DNA of 11,299 nt from an uncultured Bacilli bacterium (GTDB taxonomy: Bacteria; Bacillota_I; Bacilli_A; RF39; UBA660), in the NCBI GenBank assembly GCA_947632255.1, contig CANROL010000022.1:1-11299 (forward strand), in the 5' to 3' direction. The first letter of the stretch is position 1. The number at the start of each line of letters is the position of its first letter. Below the pieces are notes generated by a model. That model ran no database searches. It worked only from the letters and a program-made list of their open reading frames with translations, and was not told the origin of the DNA. Shown one piece after another: positions 1-6,627 of this stretch. The position numbers and the translations under genes are program-made.

Positions 1-356
1 TCCCGATTAGCTAAAACATCTTTTAAAACTAACTCTCTTAAATCATAACCAGCATCCAAAAGCGCAAAAGCAATAACATCTGTACATACCCCATAGTTAT
101 CATCAGGATAACCAGTTGCATAATACTTACTTTGATAAACTGGTTTTTTAGCTATATAATTTTTAGCATTTTTTAAGATATCACTTTGATCATCAATTCC
201 ATCTTCATCTTTATCTACTTTACTATAATAAGTTTTAATATTAAAATAAGCATTATCATATTTCTTATGCGGAATAATATTTAAATAATATAAAATATAT
301 AAAATCAAAAATAAACAAATAATAGTTAATATAATTAATAAAAACTTCTTTTTCAT
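1..356 (-). CDS. DUF1287 family membrane-anchored protein, 5' part only
   Basis: The gene starts at an ATG at 356-354 and runs off the left edge, leaving 118 complete codons. An AGAGGT ribosome binding site lies a few bases upstream. Residues 4-26 form one hydrophobic helix after a KKK start, so this is an uncleaved anchor or signal with the rest outside the cell. The visible domain matches my memory of DUF1287 (PF06940): an acidic DKDEDGIDD stretch at 48-56, then YYATGYPDD, then GVCTDV with Cys91 and Asp93, then DAGYDL. In this family GVCTDV is the strongest signature; its Cys could be catalytic, as in cysteine-peptidase-like folds, but that is inference. The acidic DxDxDG stretch could bind calcium. 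The biochemical role of the family is not settled. The C-terminal part is missing here because of the window edge, not a visible mutation. Confidence 0.8.
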   Translation of the reverse strand, partial: MKKKFLLIILTIICLFLILYILYYLNIIPHKKYDNAYFNIKTYYSKVDKDEDGIDDQSDILKNAKNYIAKKPVYQSKYYATGYPDDNYGVCTDVIAFALLDAGYDLRELVLKDVLANR

Positions 357-377
357 AAACTACCTCTTGATACTTAT

Positions 378-383
378 ATTATA
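378..383 (-). promoter_or_regulatory. Probable -10 box (TATAAT) of the DUF1287 gene
   Basis: On the minus strand TATAAT lies 21 bases before the start codon, just after the terminator of the upstream gene. The region 17 bp further up is a T/C run with no good -35 match, so only the -10 element supports the call. Confidence 0.35.
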
Positions 384-413
384 ACTTATTAGAAAAAAGA
401 AAAAAAGGAAAAT

Positions 414-445
414 AAAAAAAGAAGGCTTATTTTTGACGCCTTCTT
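414..445 (-). terminator. Rho-independent terminator of the 176-aa gene
   Basis: On the minus strand an 8-bp stem (AGAAGGC-type arms, 438-445 with 419-426) is followed by a run of T. The stop codon of the gene lies in the hairpin loop, so the last codons form the 5' arm. The plus strand has no T run after the stem, so it works only for the minus-strand gene. Confidence 0.85.
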
Positions 446-957
446 GTAAAGGGTTTATATTCTTCTTTTTCTTTAACAAAAGTTTTTAAATTATTAAATA
501 AATTTTCAAAAGAAACATTAAAACCAGAACGTAAAGAACAATCATAATATAAATTTATTCGGTTATTATGACGATATTTATTTAAATCATTTATTTTAAT
601 AGTTATAGTTATACTATGATGATATTGATAAGTAAATTCAACATATTCATCTTTAGCACTATCCGAATTAAAACGATATTTCTTTTCTTTAACAAATTCT
701 TTAGGCTCAACTTTAGTATTATCATATAAAAATAAATTTTCTATCATATAATTACCTATTATTTCTTTAAAAAAGTTAAAAAATATTCTATATATTTCGT
801 TGTAATGTAAATCTAAATTATAAATAGGAATATTAAAAATGGTAATCTCTTCAAATTTATCGGTTTCGATAGACCATCCATCATTAACTTTCGATAAATA
901 TAAATTCTTATCACCATCATTTATTATAATAGAATTTTCAGTAGTAGTAATATTCAT
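427..957 (-). CDS. Hypothetical protein, 176 aa, family not recognised
   Basis: I do not recognise this protein. It starts at an ATG with a GAGAGG ribosome binding site 8-10 bases upstream, and codon use is like its neighbours. It has no signal peptide, membrane helix or known catalytic motif, so it should be cytoplasmic. It is rich in Asn, Tyr, Ile and Lys; the middle and C-terminal parts (about 105-150) alternate polar and hydrophobic residues as in beta strands. It ends in a basic tail (FTRRRQK). It has a single Cys, in YDCSLRSG near residue 141. It is a single-gene unit: a good promoter with an unusual palindrome precedes it and a terminator overlaps its stop codon. That arrangement suggests its own regulation, independent of the carboxypeptidase upstream. 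Confidence 0.75.
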   Translation of the reverse strand: MNITTTENSIIINDGDKNLYLSKVNDGWSIETDKFEEITIFNIPIYNLDLHYNEIYRIFFNFFKEIIGNYMIENLFLYDNTKVEPKEFVKEKKYRFNSDSAKDEYVEFTYQYHHSITITIKINDLNKYRHNNRINLYYDCSLRSGFNVSFENLFNNLKTFVKEKEEYKPFTRRRQK

Positions 958-971
958 TTTTCTTACCTCTC

Positions 972-1007
972 TTTTAATGGTTTCTATTATATTTTAAACC
1001 ATTAAAA
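972..1007 (-). promoter_or_regulatory. Perfect 12-bp palindrome around the -10 box, operator candidate
   Basis: TTTTAATGGTTT (972-983) and AAACCATTAAAA (996-1007) are perfect inverted repeats with a 12-base spacer. The spacer contains the TATAAT box of the promoter at 986-1014. One arm fills the -35/-10 spacer and the other covers the expected start of transcription (about 979). Neither side carries a T run, so it is not a terminator. The placement is that of a repressor operator; no regulator gene is in the window. Confidence 0.5.
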
Positions 1008-1014
1008 AAGTCAA
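986..1014 (-). promoter_or_regulatory. Promoter of the 176-aa gene
   Basis: On the minus strand TTGACT (1009-1014) and TATAAT (986-991) are exactly 17 bp apart, a near-consensus vegetative promoter. The -35 box is part of the 3' arm of the terminator of the preceding gene. The predicted start of transcription leaves a leader of about 20 bases. Confidence 0.65.
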
Positions 1015-1025
1015 ATTAATGACTT
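1004..1025 (-). terminator. Short terminator of the D,D-carboxypeptidase gene
   Basis: On the minus strand AAGTCA and TGACTT form a 6-bp stem with a 6-base loop followed by a T run. The stop codon (1024-1026) sits at the start of the stem. The stem is short and AT-rich, so termination may be partial and read-through into the 176-aa gene is possible. Confidence 0.55.
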
Positions 1026-2229
1026 ATTTACCTCCCGTTAGTAATTCTAAATTTTTCTTAAAATAATCCCAAAAATTAGCTTTGGCTAAATCTTCTTTAA
1101 TTATTAAATCAATTTCATCAATGATATTACCATTCATATCTATTACTTCTGCCGTACCAACTTTGCTATTCTTACTTAAGGGAGCTTTTATTTTATCAGC
1201 TTTAATATTAAATGTGTATTCCCCTGGTTTTTCTGTAACACTAAGTATGGTTGTCGCATTTTTAGTTAAATAAACTTTTACTTTAGCTTGTTTACCATTT
1301 AAAACTTGTATTTCCCCAAGAGGTTTATCTTGTGGATAAATGATATAATTTTTAAAAGTATTAAAACCATAAGTTAAAAGAGTCGCAGTATCTTTGCTTC
1401 TATTATCAGCACTACTAGCATTCATAACTACACTTATTAAACGTAAATCTTCTTTTTTCGCAGTAGCGGTCAAACAATAACCAGCTTTGGTAGTATAACC
1501 AGTTTTTAAGCCATCTACTCCTTCATAGAAACGAACTAGACGATTAGTATTTACTAGCCAAACTTGAGAACCATCGGGTTTTGTTAAATAATCTTCATAA
1601 ATTGAAGTAAATTTTAATATTTCTTCATGTTTTAATAATTCTTGAGCTAAACGAGACATATCCCGCGCAGTACTATAATGATTTTCACTATCAAGCCCAT
1701 GAGGATTATCAAAATGGGTATTAGTAAGACTTAATTCTTCGGCTTTAGCATTCATAGCTTTTACAAAATTAGCTTCACTGCCACTTATTTTTTCGGCCAT
1801 GGCGACAACTGCATCATTAGCACTGGATATCGCAATACATTTTAATAAATCTTCAACTTTATATTCTTCACCCACTTGTAAAAATACTTGGGAGCCACCC
1901 ATACTACTGGCATTCTTACTTATAATTACTTTATCATCATAAGATAAATTATTGTTTTCTATTTGTTCCATGATTAATAACATACTCATAATTTTAGTCA
2001 TACTAGCCATAGGTTGTTTTTGATCAGCATTTTTTTCATATAAAATTTTACCACTAGAATTATCTATTAAAATAGCACTAGAACTGTTTAAATTTAAAGA
2101 ATCTTCCCCTTTATCTTTTTCTATAACTTCTTCATTATTAGTACCATTTACATTAAAAGTATCTTTAGCTAATATCTTAATTGGTATTAAAACAAAACTA
2201 ATTAAGATTAAATAAAATAATTTTTTCAT
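1024..2229 (-). CDS. D-alanyl-D-alanine carboxypeptidase (serine-type PBP, DacA/DacF-like)
   Basis: This secreted enzyme removes the terminal D-Ala from peptidoglycan pentapeptides outside the membrane. The 401-aa length fits low-molecular-weight penicillin-binding proteins (peptidase family S11). Residues 1-21 are a signal peptide (MKKLFYLILI and on to ILAK). A low-complexity linker follows, then the catalytic domain with all three motifs: SMTK at 76-79 (nucleophile Ser76, Lys79), SAN at 136-138, and KTG at 242-244. Residues about 295-385 fit the PBP5 C-terminal beta domain, and the last 15 residues (from FWDYFKKN) could form the amphipathic membrane anchor usual in the family. The start is supported by AGAGGT upstream. 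The gene is a single unit between two terminators. No key residue is missing. Confidence 0.95.
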   Translation of the reverse strand: MKKLFYLILISFVLIPIKILAKDTFNVNGTNNEEVIEKDKGEDSLNLNSSSAILIDNSSGKILYEKNADQKQPMASMTKIMSMLLIMEQIENNNLSYDDKVIISKNASSMGGSQVFLQVGEEYKVEDLLKCIAISSANDAVVAMAEKISGSEANFVKAMNAKAEELSLTNTHFDNPHGLDSENHYSTARDMSRLAQELLKHEEILKFTSIYEDYLTKPDGSQVWLVNTNRLVRFYEGVDGLKTGYTTKAGYCLTATAKKEDLRLISVVMNASSADNRSKDTATLLTYGFNTFKNYIIYPQDKPLGEIQVLNGKQAKVKVYLTKNATTILSVTEKPGEYTFNIKADKIKAPLSKNSKVGTAEVIDMNGNIIDEIDLIIKEDLAKANFWDYFKKNLELLTGGK

Positions 2230-2275
2230 ATTGCACCTCTAATAAAATGTACGTCTAATTTATATTTTTATGATT

Positions 2276-2281
2276 ATTATA
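2276..2281 (-). promoter_or_regulatory. Probable -10 box of the carboxypeptidase gene
   Basis: TATAAT on the minus strand, 46 bases before the start codon and just downstream of the exporter operon terminator. No convincing -35 box is found 15-18 bp upstream, so the call is weak. Confidence 0.35.
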
Positions 2282-2294
2282 TATTTAAAAATGC

Positions 2295-2323
2295 AAAAAA
2301 TACTATGCTTGATAGTATTTTTT
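2295..2323. terminator. Bidirectional terminator after the ABC exporter operon
   Basis: Perfect 12-bp inverted repeat with a 5-base loop: arms 2295-2306 and 2312-2323, each beginning or ending in six A or T. It lies 5 bases after the stop of the 763-aa ABC subunit and gives a T run on both strands. Confidence 0.9.
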
Positions 2324-2328
2324 AGAAA

Positions 2329-4620
2329 CTATAATTCAAATTGTGAGTTATAGATTTCAGCATAGAAACCTTTTTGCTTCATTAAAGCATCATGGGTTCC
2401 TTGTTCGACAATATTGCCATCTTTCATAACTAATATTAAATCAGCATTTTTAATTGTTGATAAACGATGGGCAATAATAAATGAGGTTCGACCTTCAGTT
2501 AGTTTATCCATAGCTTTTTGGACTAATTCTTCGGTTCTAGTATCAACATTACTCGTGGCTTCATCAAGAATTAGGAAAGGTGCATCTTTTATCATACCTC
2601 TCGCAATTGTAAGTAATTGTCTTTGACCAGCAGAAACACTGTCACTTTCAGATATTTTTGAATCATAACCATTTGGTAGAGTTTTAATAAAATGATCTAA
2701 ACCTACAATTTTACAAACATTTTTAATTTGGTCTAAAGTAACATTTTCTTGATTAAAAGCAATATTTTCGCGAATAGTGCCTTCAAATAACCAAGTGTCT
2801 TGTAAAACCATTGTAAATAAATCATGAACGTTTTCTCTGGTTAAATCTTTTGTTGATACACCATCAATGATAATATCCCCTTTACTAATATCATAAAATT
2901 TCATTAAAAGATTAACCATAGTTGTTTTACCCGCCCCTGTTGGACCAACAATAGCAATTTTTTGACCTGATTTTACTTTAGCACTAAAGTTTTTAATTGT
3001 TGGGGTAGTATTGCCATCATAAGTAAATTCCACATTAGCAAATTCAATATTTCCTTTAGTTTCACTACGCATAAGTTTTTCATGTATATTTACTTCATCT
3101 AACATTTCTTTTTCATCGACAAATTCAAAAACTCTTTCACTAGCCGCGGCAGTAGTTTGAAGAGATGTCATGGCTTGACCTATTTGACTTAATGGGGATG
3201 TAAATAATCTAACATAAGTCATAAAAGCAATTATAACCCCAAAGCTAATAGTACCCTTCATGGTAAGTAAAGCACCGACAATACAAACAGCAACATAACC
3301 AAAATCCCCAATAAAATTCATTAAAGGCATCATAAGTCCAGATAAAAATTGACTTTTACGATTAGCGTTATAAACTTGTTCATTTAAAACATCAAATTTT
3401 TCATTAGCGTCGTTTTTACCATTGTAAACTTTAACAACATTTAAACCAGAATATATTTCTTCAATATGAGCATTTAAATCACCTAAATATTTTTGCCGAG
3501 CAATAAAATATTTTTGGGATTTGCCAAGAATTTTAAACATAAAAGAAAATCCAATTAAACTAGAGGCAATCGCGGTAATAGCCATGATAAAATTAGTTTT
3601 AAACATCATAAATATTGTCCCTAAAAATAAAGTTATTGCACTAACTAAAGTAGCAAATGATTGATTCATACTTTGAGCAATAGTATCAACATCATTAGTA
3701 ACTCTTGATAAAATATCCCCAGTTTGATTTTTATCAAAATATTTTAAAGGTAGTTTATTTATTTTTTTAGATATCCGACTTCTTAAACTACGAGCAAAGT
3801 TATTAGAAACAATAGTCATGGAAAGTGATTCAATATAATTAAATAAAGCTGATAATAAATATAAGCCAATTAAGAAAATAACTATTTTTTTAATACCAGC
3901 AATATCAAAAGTTGGTTCAATAACTTTTTTAATATTATCAGGCATTTCATCTATTTTTTGATACAACATATTAACATCATCTTTATTTAAATCTTTTAAT
4001 AAACTTATAAACGCTGCTTGATCATAAATAGTTATGTTAACATTATCTACTTTAAAGTCTTTAAATAAAATAGGAATTAAAGCATCTGGTATAGTATAAT
4101 CTTTATTATTTATTAATTTTAATAAAGCTATTTTATCAGTTGTACTTATTGAAATGTTATTATAGGTAGAATTAGGTAATATTTCTTGTAAAATACTTTT
4201 GGGTAAATTACTTAAATTAATTAATAAATCATTAGAATTAGAAGTTTGTAAAAATTCTTGTAAAGCTTCTTTATCTATATTAGAAATATTATTATTCATC
4301 ATAATATTAGAAATATTATTAGAACTTAAATCAACACTTAATACTTGAGGAATAATAGTTTTTAAATTATCTTCATTTAAACTATCTTGAATATTATTGG
4401 TAATAAGTTCAATATTTTTAGTGTTAACTACTAAACCATCAGATATTTTATTTACTAAATCGGCTAATCTATTGGGAGCCATAATAGCTAAAATAGAACC
4501 AAAACCGGCAAGAATTAAACCAAGAAAAATTAAAACTTTAAATTTATTTAATTCTTTAAATAATCTTTTAATTGCCCCTTTAAAATCTTTAGCCTTTTCA
4601 AAATTACGTGGTCTAGGCAT
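2329..4620 (-). CDS. ABC exporter subunit with large extracellular insertion (permease-ATPase fusion)
   Basis: Membrane domain and ATPase are fused, as in type IV (B-family) exporters; the substrate is unknown and multidrug, lipid or peptide export are all possible. TM1 lies at about 27-49. A hydrophilic stretch at about 50-240 follows, then the remaining membrane helices (244-485). The ATPase domain has Walker A GPTGAGKTT (559-567), Q-loop Gln607, signature SAGQRQ (663-668), Walker B LILDE with catalytic Glu687, and switch His718. This subunit therefore carries the intact Walker B and switch but a modified signature. At 763 aa it is longer than the usual 570-620 because of the insertion, which is Asn/Ile-rich and holds three weakly similar segments of about 40 residues. 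The ATG overlaps the stop of the upstream subunit by 8 bases, so translation is probably coupled. Confidence 0.93.
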   Translation of the reverse strand: MPRPRNFEKAKDFKGAIKRLFKELNKFKVLIFLGLILAGFGSILAIMAPNRLADLVNKISDGLVVNTKNIELITNNIQDSLNEDNLKTIIPQVLSVDLSSNNISNIMMNNNISNIDKEALQEFLQTSNSNDLLINLSNLPKSILQEILPNSTYNNISISTTDKIALLKLINNKDYTIPDALIPILFKDFKVDNVNITIYDQAAFISLLKDLNKDDVNMLYQKIDEMPDNIKKVIEPTFDIAGIKKIVIFLIGLYLLSALFNYIESLSMTIVSNNFARSLRSRISKKINKLPLKYFDKNQTGDILSRVTNDVDTIAQSMNQSFATLVSAITLFLGTIFMMFKTNFIMAITAIASSLIGFSFMFKILGKSQKYFIARQKYLGDLNAHIEEIYSGLNVVKVYNGKNDANEKFDVLNEQVYNANRKSQFLSGLMMPLMNFIGDFGYVAVCIVGALLTMKGTISFGVIIAFMTYVRLFTSPLSQIGQAMTSLQTTAAASERVFEFVDEKEMLDEVNIHEKLMRSETKGNIEFANVEFTYDGNTTPTIKNFSAKVKSGQKIAIVGPTGAGKTTMVNLLMKFYDISKGDIIIDGVSTKDLTRENVHDLFTMVLQDTWLFEGTIRENIAFNQENVTLDQIKNVCKIVGLDHFIKTLPNGYDSKISESDSVSAGQRQLLTIARGMIKDAPFLILDEATSNVDTRTEELVQKAMDKLTEGRTSFIIAHRLSTIKNADLILVMKDGNIVEQGTHDALMKQKGFYAEIYNSQFEL

Positions 4621-6367
4621 TTTCTAACTCCTCCTTTGATAATTGGGATTCGGCAATTTGGCGATAAACTGAACATTTTTTTAATAATTCTTTATGAGTT
4701 CCTACACCAATACATTTACCTTCATCTAAAACGATTATTTTATCAGCATTCATAATAGTTCCAATTCTTTGGGCAACAATTAGACATGTTGCCTCTTTAG
4801 TGTATTTTTTTAATTCATGACGTAGAGTAGCATCAGTTTTATAATCTAGGGCACTAAAGGAATCATCAAAGATATATATTTCCGGTTCTCTTGCGATTGC
4901 TCGAGCAATGGATAATCTTTGCTTTTGACCACCAGAAATATTAGTTCCTCCTTGAGCTATCATCGATTCTTCTTTTTCATCCATTTTACTAACAAATTCC
5001 GTTGCTTGCGCTACTTCTAAAGCTTTTTTTACTAATTCTTTAGTTTTTTCTTTGCCATTTTCCCCATAAGTAACATTATTAGCAACTGTATCATTAAACA
5101 TTACGGCTTTTTGCGATACATAACCTAATTTATTATATAAATAAGTAATATCATAATCTTTAACATTAACACCATCCACTAATATTTCCCCTTCTGTTGC
5201 ATCATAAAAACGTGGAATTAAATTAATCAAAGTTGATTTCCCTGAACCTGTGGAACCAATAAAAGCAACAGTCTCCCCTTTATTAACTTTAAAAGAGATA
5301 TTTTCTAATAAATATTCTTCGGCATCAGGATATTTAAAATAAACATTTTTAAATTCAACAGTTCCTACTTCTTTAGCTTCTTTTTGCTCACCATTTTTAA
5401 TACTAATATCTTTTTCTAGTACTTCATTTATTCTTATTGCTGATACATTAGCTCGAGGCAAAATCATAAAAATCATAGCTAACATTAAGAAAGACATAAT
5501 AACTTGCATGGAATAAGAAGAAAATACTACCATATCCCCAAAGATACTTATTTTATCAACCATTAAACTATTTTTAATTAAATAAATACCAATAATATAT
5601 ATAGCTAAAGTAAGAGAATACATAACTAAATACATAATAGGTTGCATTATAGCAAAAGCTTTTTGATTAAACAATTGGGTATTAGTAAGTTTATTATTAA
5701 CTTCTTCAAATTTATTTTCTTGATACTCTTCCGCATTAAAAGCCCTAATTACACGAATACCAGTTAAATTTTCTCTTGTTACATTATTTACTTTATCAAT
5801 TAATTTTTGCACAATTTTAAATCTTGGCAAAACAATAATTAAGATAATAGCGACAGTTGATAAAAGTATTACAACCGCAAGGGCAGTAAGAGCACTCCAT
5901 TGCCAACTTTTATTTAATATTTTAGTCACGGCCCATATAGCAGTAAGAGGTGCTTTAATCATCATTTGAAGGCCCATCGCAATAAACATTTGAATTTGCG
6001 TGATATCATTCGTGGTTCTTGTAATTAAACTACTTGTTGAAAACTCTTTAATCTCGGCACTTGATAAATCCATCGCTTTATTAAATAATTTTTTTCTAAC
6101 ATTCTTAGAAAATCTTGCCGAAATATTAGCAATAAAATAACCAGTTATAATAGCACATACTAAAGTTGTAAAAGCACATAAAAGCATAAAGGCTCCATTT
6201 TTTAAAATATCGGCCATCCTACTTCCTTCAGTTTGAACTAATTTTGTTATTTCTGACATATAATCAGGCATTTTTAAATCTAACCAAACTTGAGCTACTA
6301 TAAGTAAAATACTAATTAAACCATATATAATATCTTTTTTTTGAAAATTTTTAAATAATTTTAACAT
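4613..6367 (-). CDS. ABC exporter subunit, degenerate-site partner (permease-ATPase fusion)
   Basis: First gene of the two-gene exporter operon, 584 aa, the normal size for a half-transporter. Six membrane helices are visible between about residues 13 and 305, followed by the ATPase domain: Walker A GSTGSGKST (371-379), Q-loop VSQK near 419, signature SGGQKQ (478-483) and Walker B YIFDD. The catalytic Glu is replaced by Asp502 and the switch His by Gln533 (VAQR). In known heterodimeric exporters (TM287/288, LmrCD, BmrCD) these changes mark the subunit that supplies the non-hydrolysing site. Its signature is canonical and its partner's is not, so the two complement each other. The start has AGGAAGGA 5 bases upstream. 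A promoter about 130 bases upstream leaves a long leader. Confidence 0.94.
   Translation of the reverse strand: MLKLFKNFQKKDIIYGLISILLIVAQVWLDLKMPDYMSEITKLVQTEGSRMADILKNGAFMLLCAFTTLVCAIITGYFIANISARFSKNVRKKLFNKAMDLSSAEIKEFSTSSLITRTTNDITQIQMFIAMGLQMMIKAPLTAIWAVTKILNKSWQWSALTALAVVILLSTVAIILIIVLPRFKIVQKLIDKVNNVTRENLTGIRVIRAFNAEEYQENKFEEVNNKLTNTQLFNQKAFAIMQPIMYLVMYSLTLAIYIIGIYLIKNSLMVDKISIFGDMVVFSSYSMQVIMSFLMLAMIFMILPRANVSAIRINEVLEKDISIKNGEQKEAKEVGTVEFKNVYFKYPDAEEYLLENISFKVNKGETVAFIGSTGSGKSTLINLIPRFYDATEGEILVDGVNVKDYDITYLYNKLGYVSQKAVMFNDTVANNVTYGENGKEKTKELVKKALEVAQATEFVSKMDEKEESMIAQGGTNISGGQKQRLSIARAIAREPEIYIFDDSFSALDYKTDATLRHELKKYTKEATCLIVAQRIGTIMNADKIIVLDEGKCIGVGTHKELLKKCSVYRQIAESQLSKEELENA
4630..4637 (-). 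promoter_or_regulatory. Full-consensus ribosome binding site of the 763-aa subunit
   Basis: AAAGGAGG, 9 bases before the ATG at 4620-4618, inside the 3' end of the upstream subunit gene. It supports this start and, with the 8-base ATGCCTAG overlap, equal expression of the two subunits. Confidence 0.85.
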
Positions 6368-6495
6368 ATTTATCCTTCCTTTTATAATTTATGGCATATT
6401 AAAAATACTTTCTTAAATATTTTATTTTAATAATTTTTTTGTATACATAAAATTTAATATCTTCATATAAACTAGACTATTTTTAGTCATTAATC

Positions 6496-6524
6496 ATTAT
6501 ATACTTTTTAAATATAAATGTAAA
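6496..6524 (-). promoter_or_regulatory. Promoter of the ABC exporter operon
   Basis: On the minus strand TTTACA (6519-6524) and TATAAT (6496-6501) are 17 bp apart. Transcription would start near 6489, leaving a leader of about 120 bases. The leader contains a small inverted repeat, GACT and AGTC arms around 6475-6488, too short to call a regulatory element. Confidence 0.6.
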
Positions 6525-6597
6525 TAGCTAAAGTTAATCATACTAATAAAAAAGTTAATAATCACTTATAAAAATACTTAAATATTACTAATATTTG

Positions 6598-6606
6598 TGC
6601 TAAAAT
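6598..6606 (+). promoter_or_regulatory. Extended -10 promoter of the zinc-peptidase-like gene
   Basis: TGCTAAAAT matches an extended -10 element (TG-N-TAAAAT), placed 21 bases before the ATG at 6628. The -35 region is poor (TTAAAT, 17 bp upstream), which extended -10 promoters tolerate. It diverges from the exporter promoter about 75 bp away. Confidence 0.45.
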
Positions 6607-6627
6607 AATGTTATTTAGGTGAAGAAT

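Noticed and set aside
1082..1273. Plus-strand open frame of 63 codons opposite the carboxypeptidase gene
   Set aside because: It lies fully inside a gene with all three catalytic motifs and has no ribosome binding site; an antisense shadow.
2414..2626. Plus-strand open frame opposite the ATPase domain of the 763-aa subunit
   Set aside because: Opposite the Walker B and signature region of a clear ABC protein; a shadow.
4397..4627. Plus-strand open frame opposite the N-terminus of the 763-aa subunit
   Set aside because: It mirrors the TM1 region of a real gene and has no promoter or ribosome binding site.
6475..6488. GACT/AGTC inverted repeat as a MarR-type operator or terminator
   Set aside because: Only 4 bp per arm, no T run, and no regulator gene nearby.
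6619..6621. GTG as the start of the zinc-peptidase-like gene
   Set aside because: It lies within the AGGTGA ribosome binding site of the ATG at 6628.
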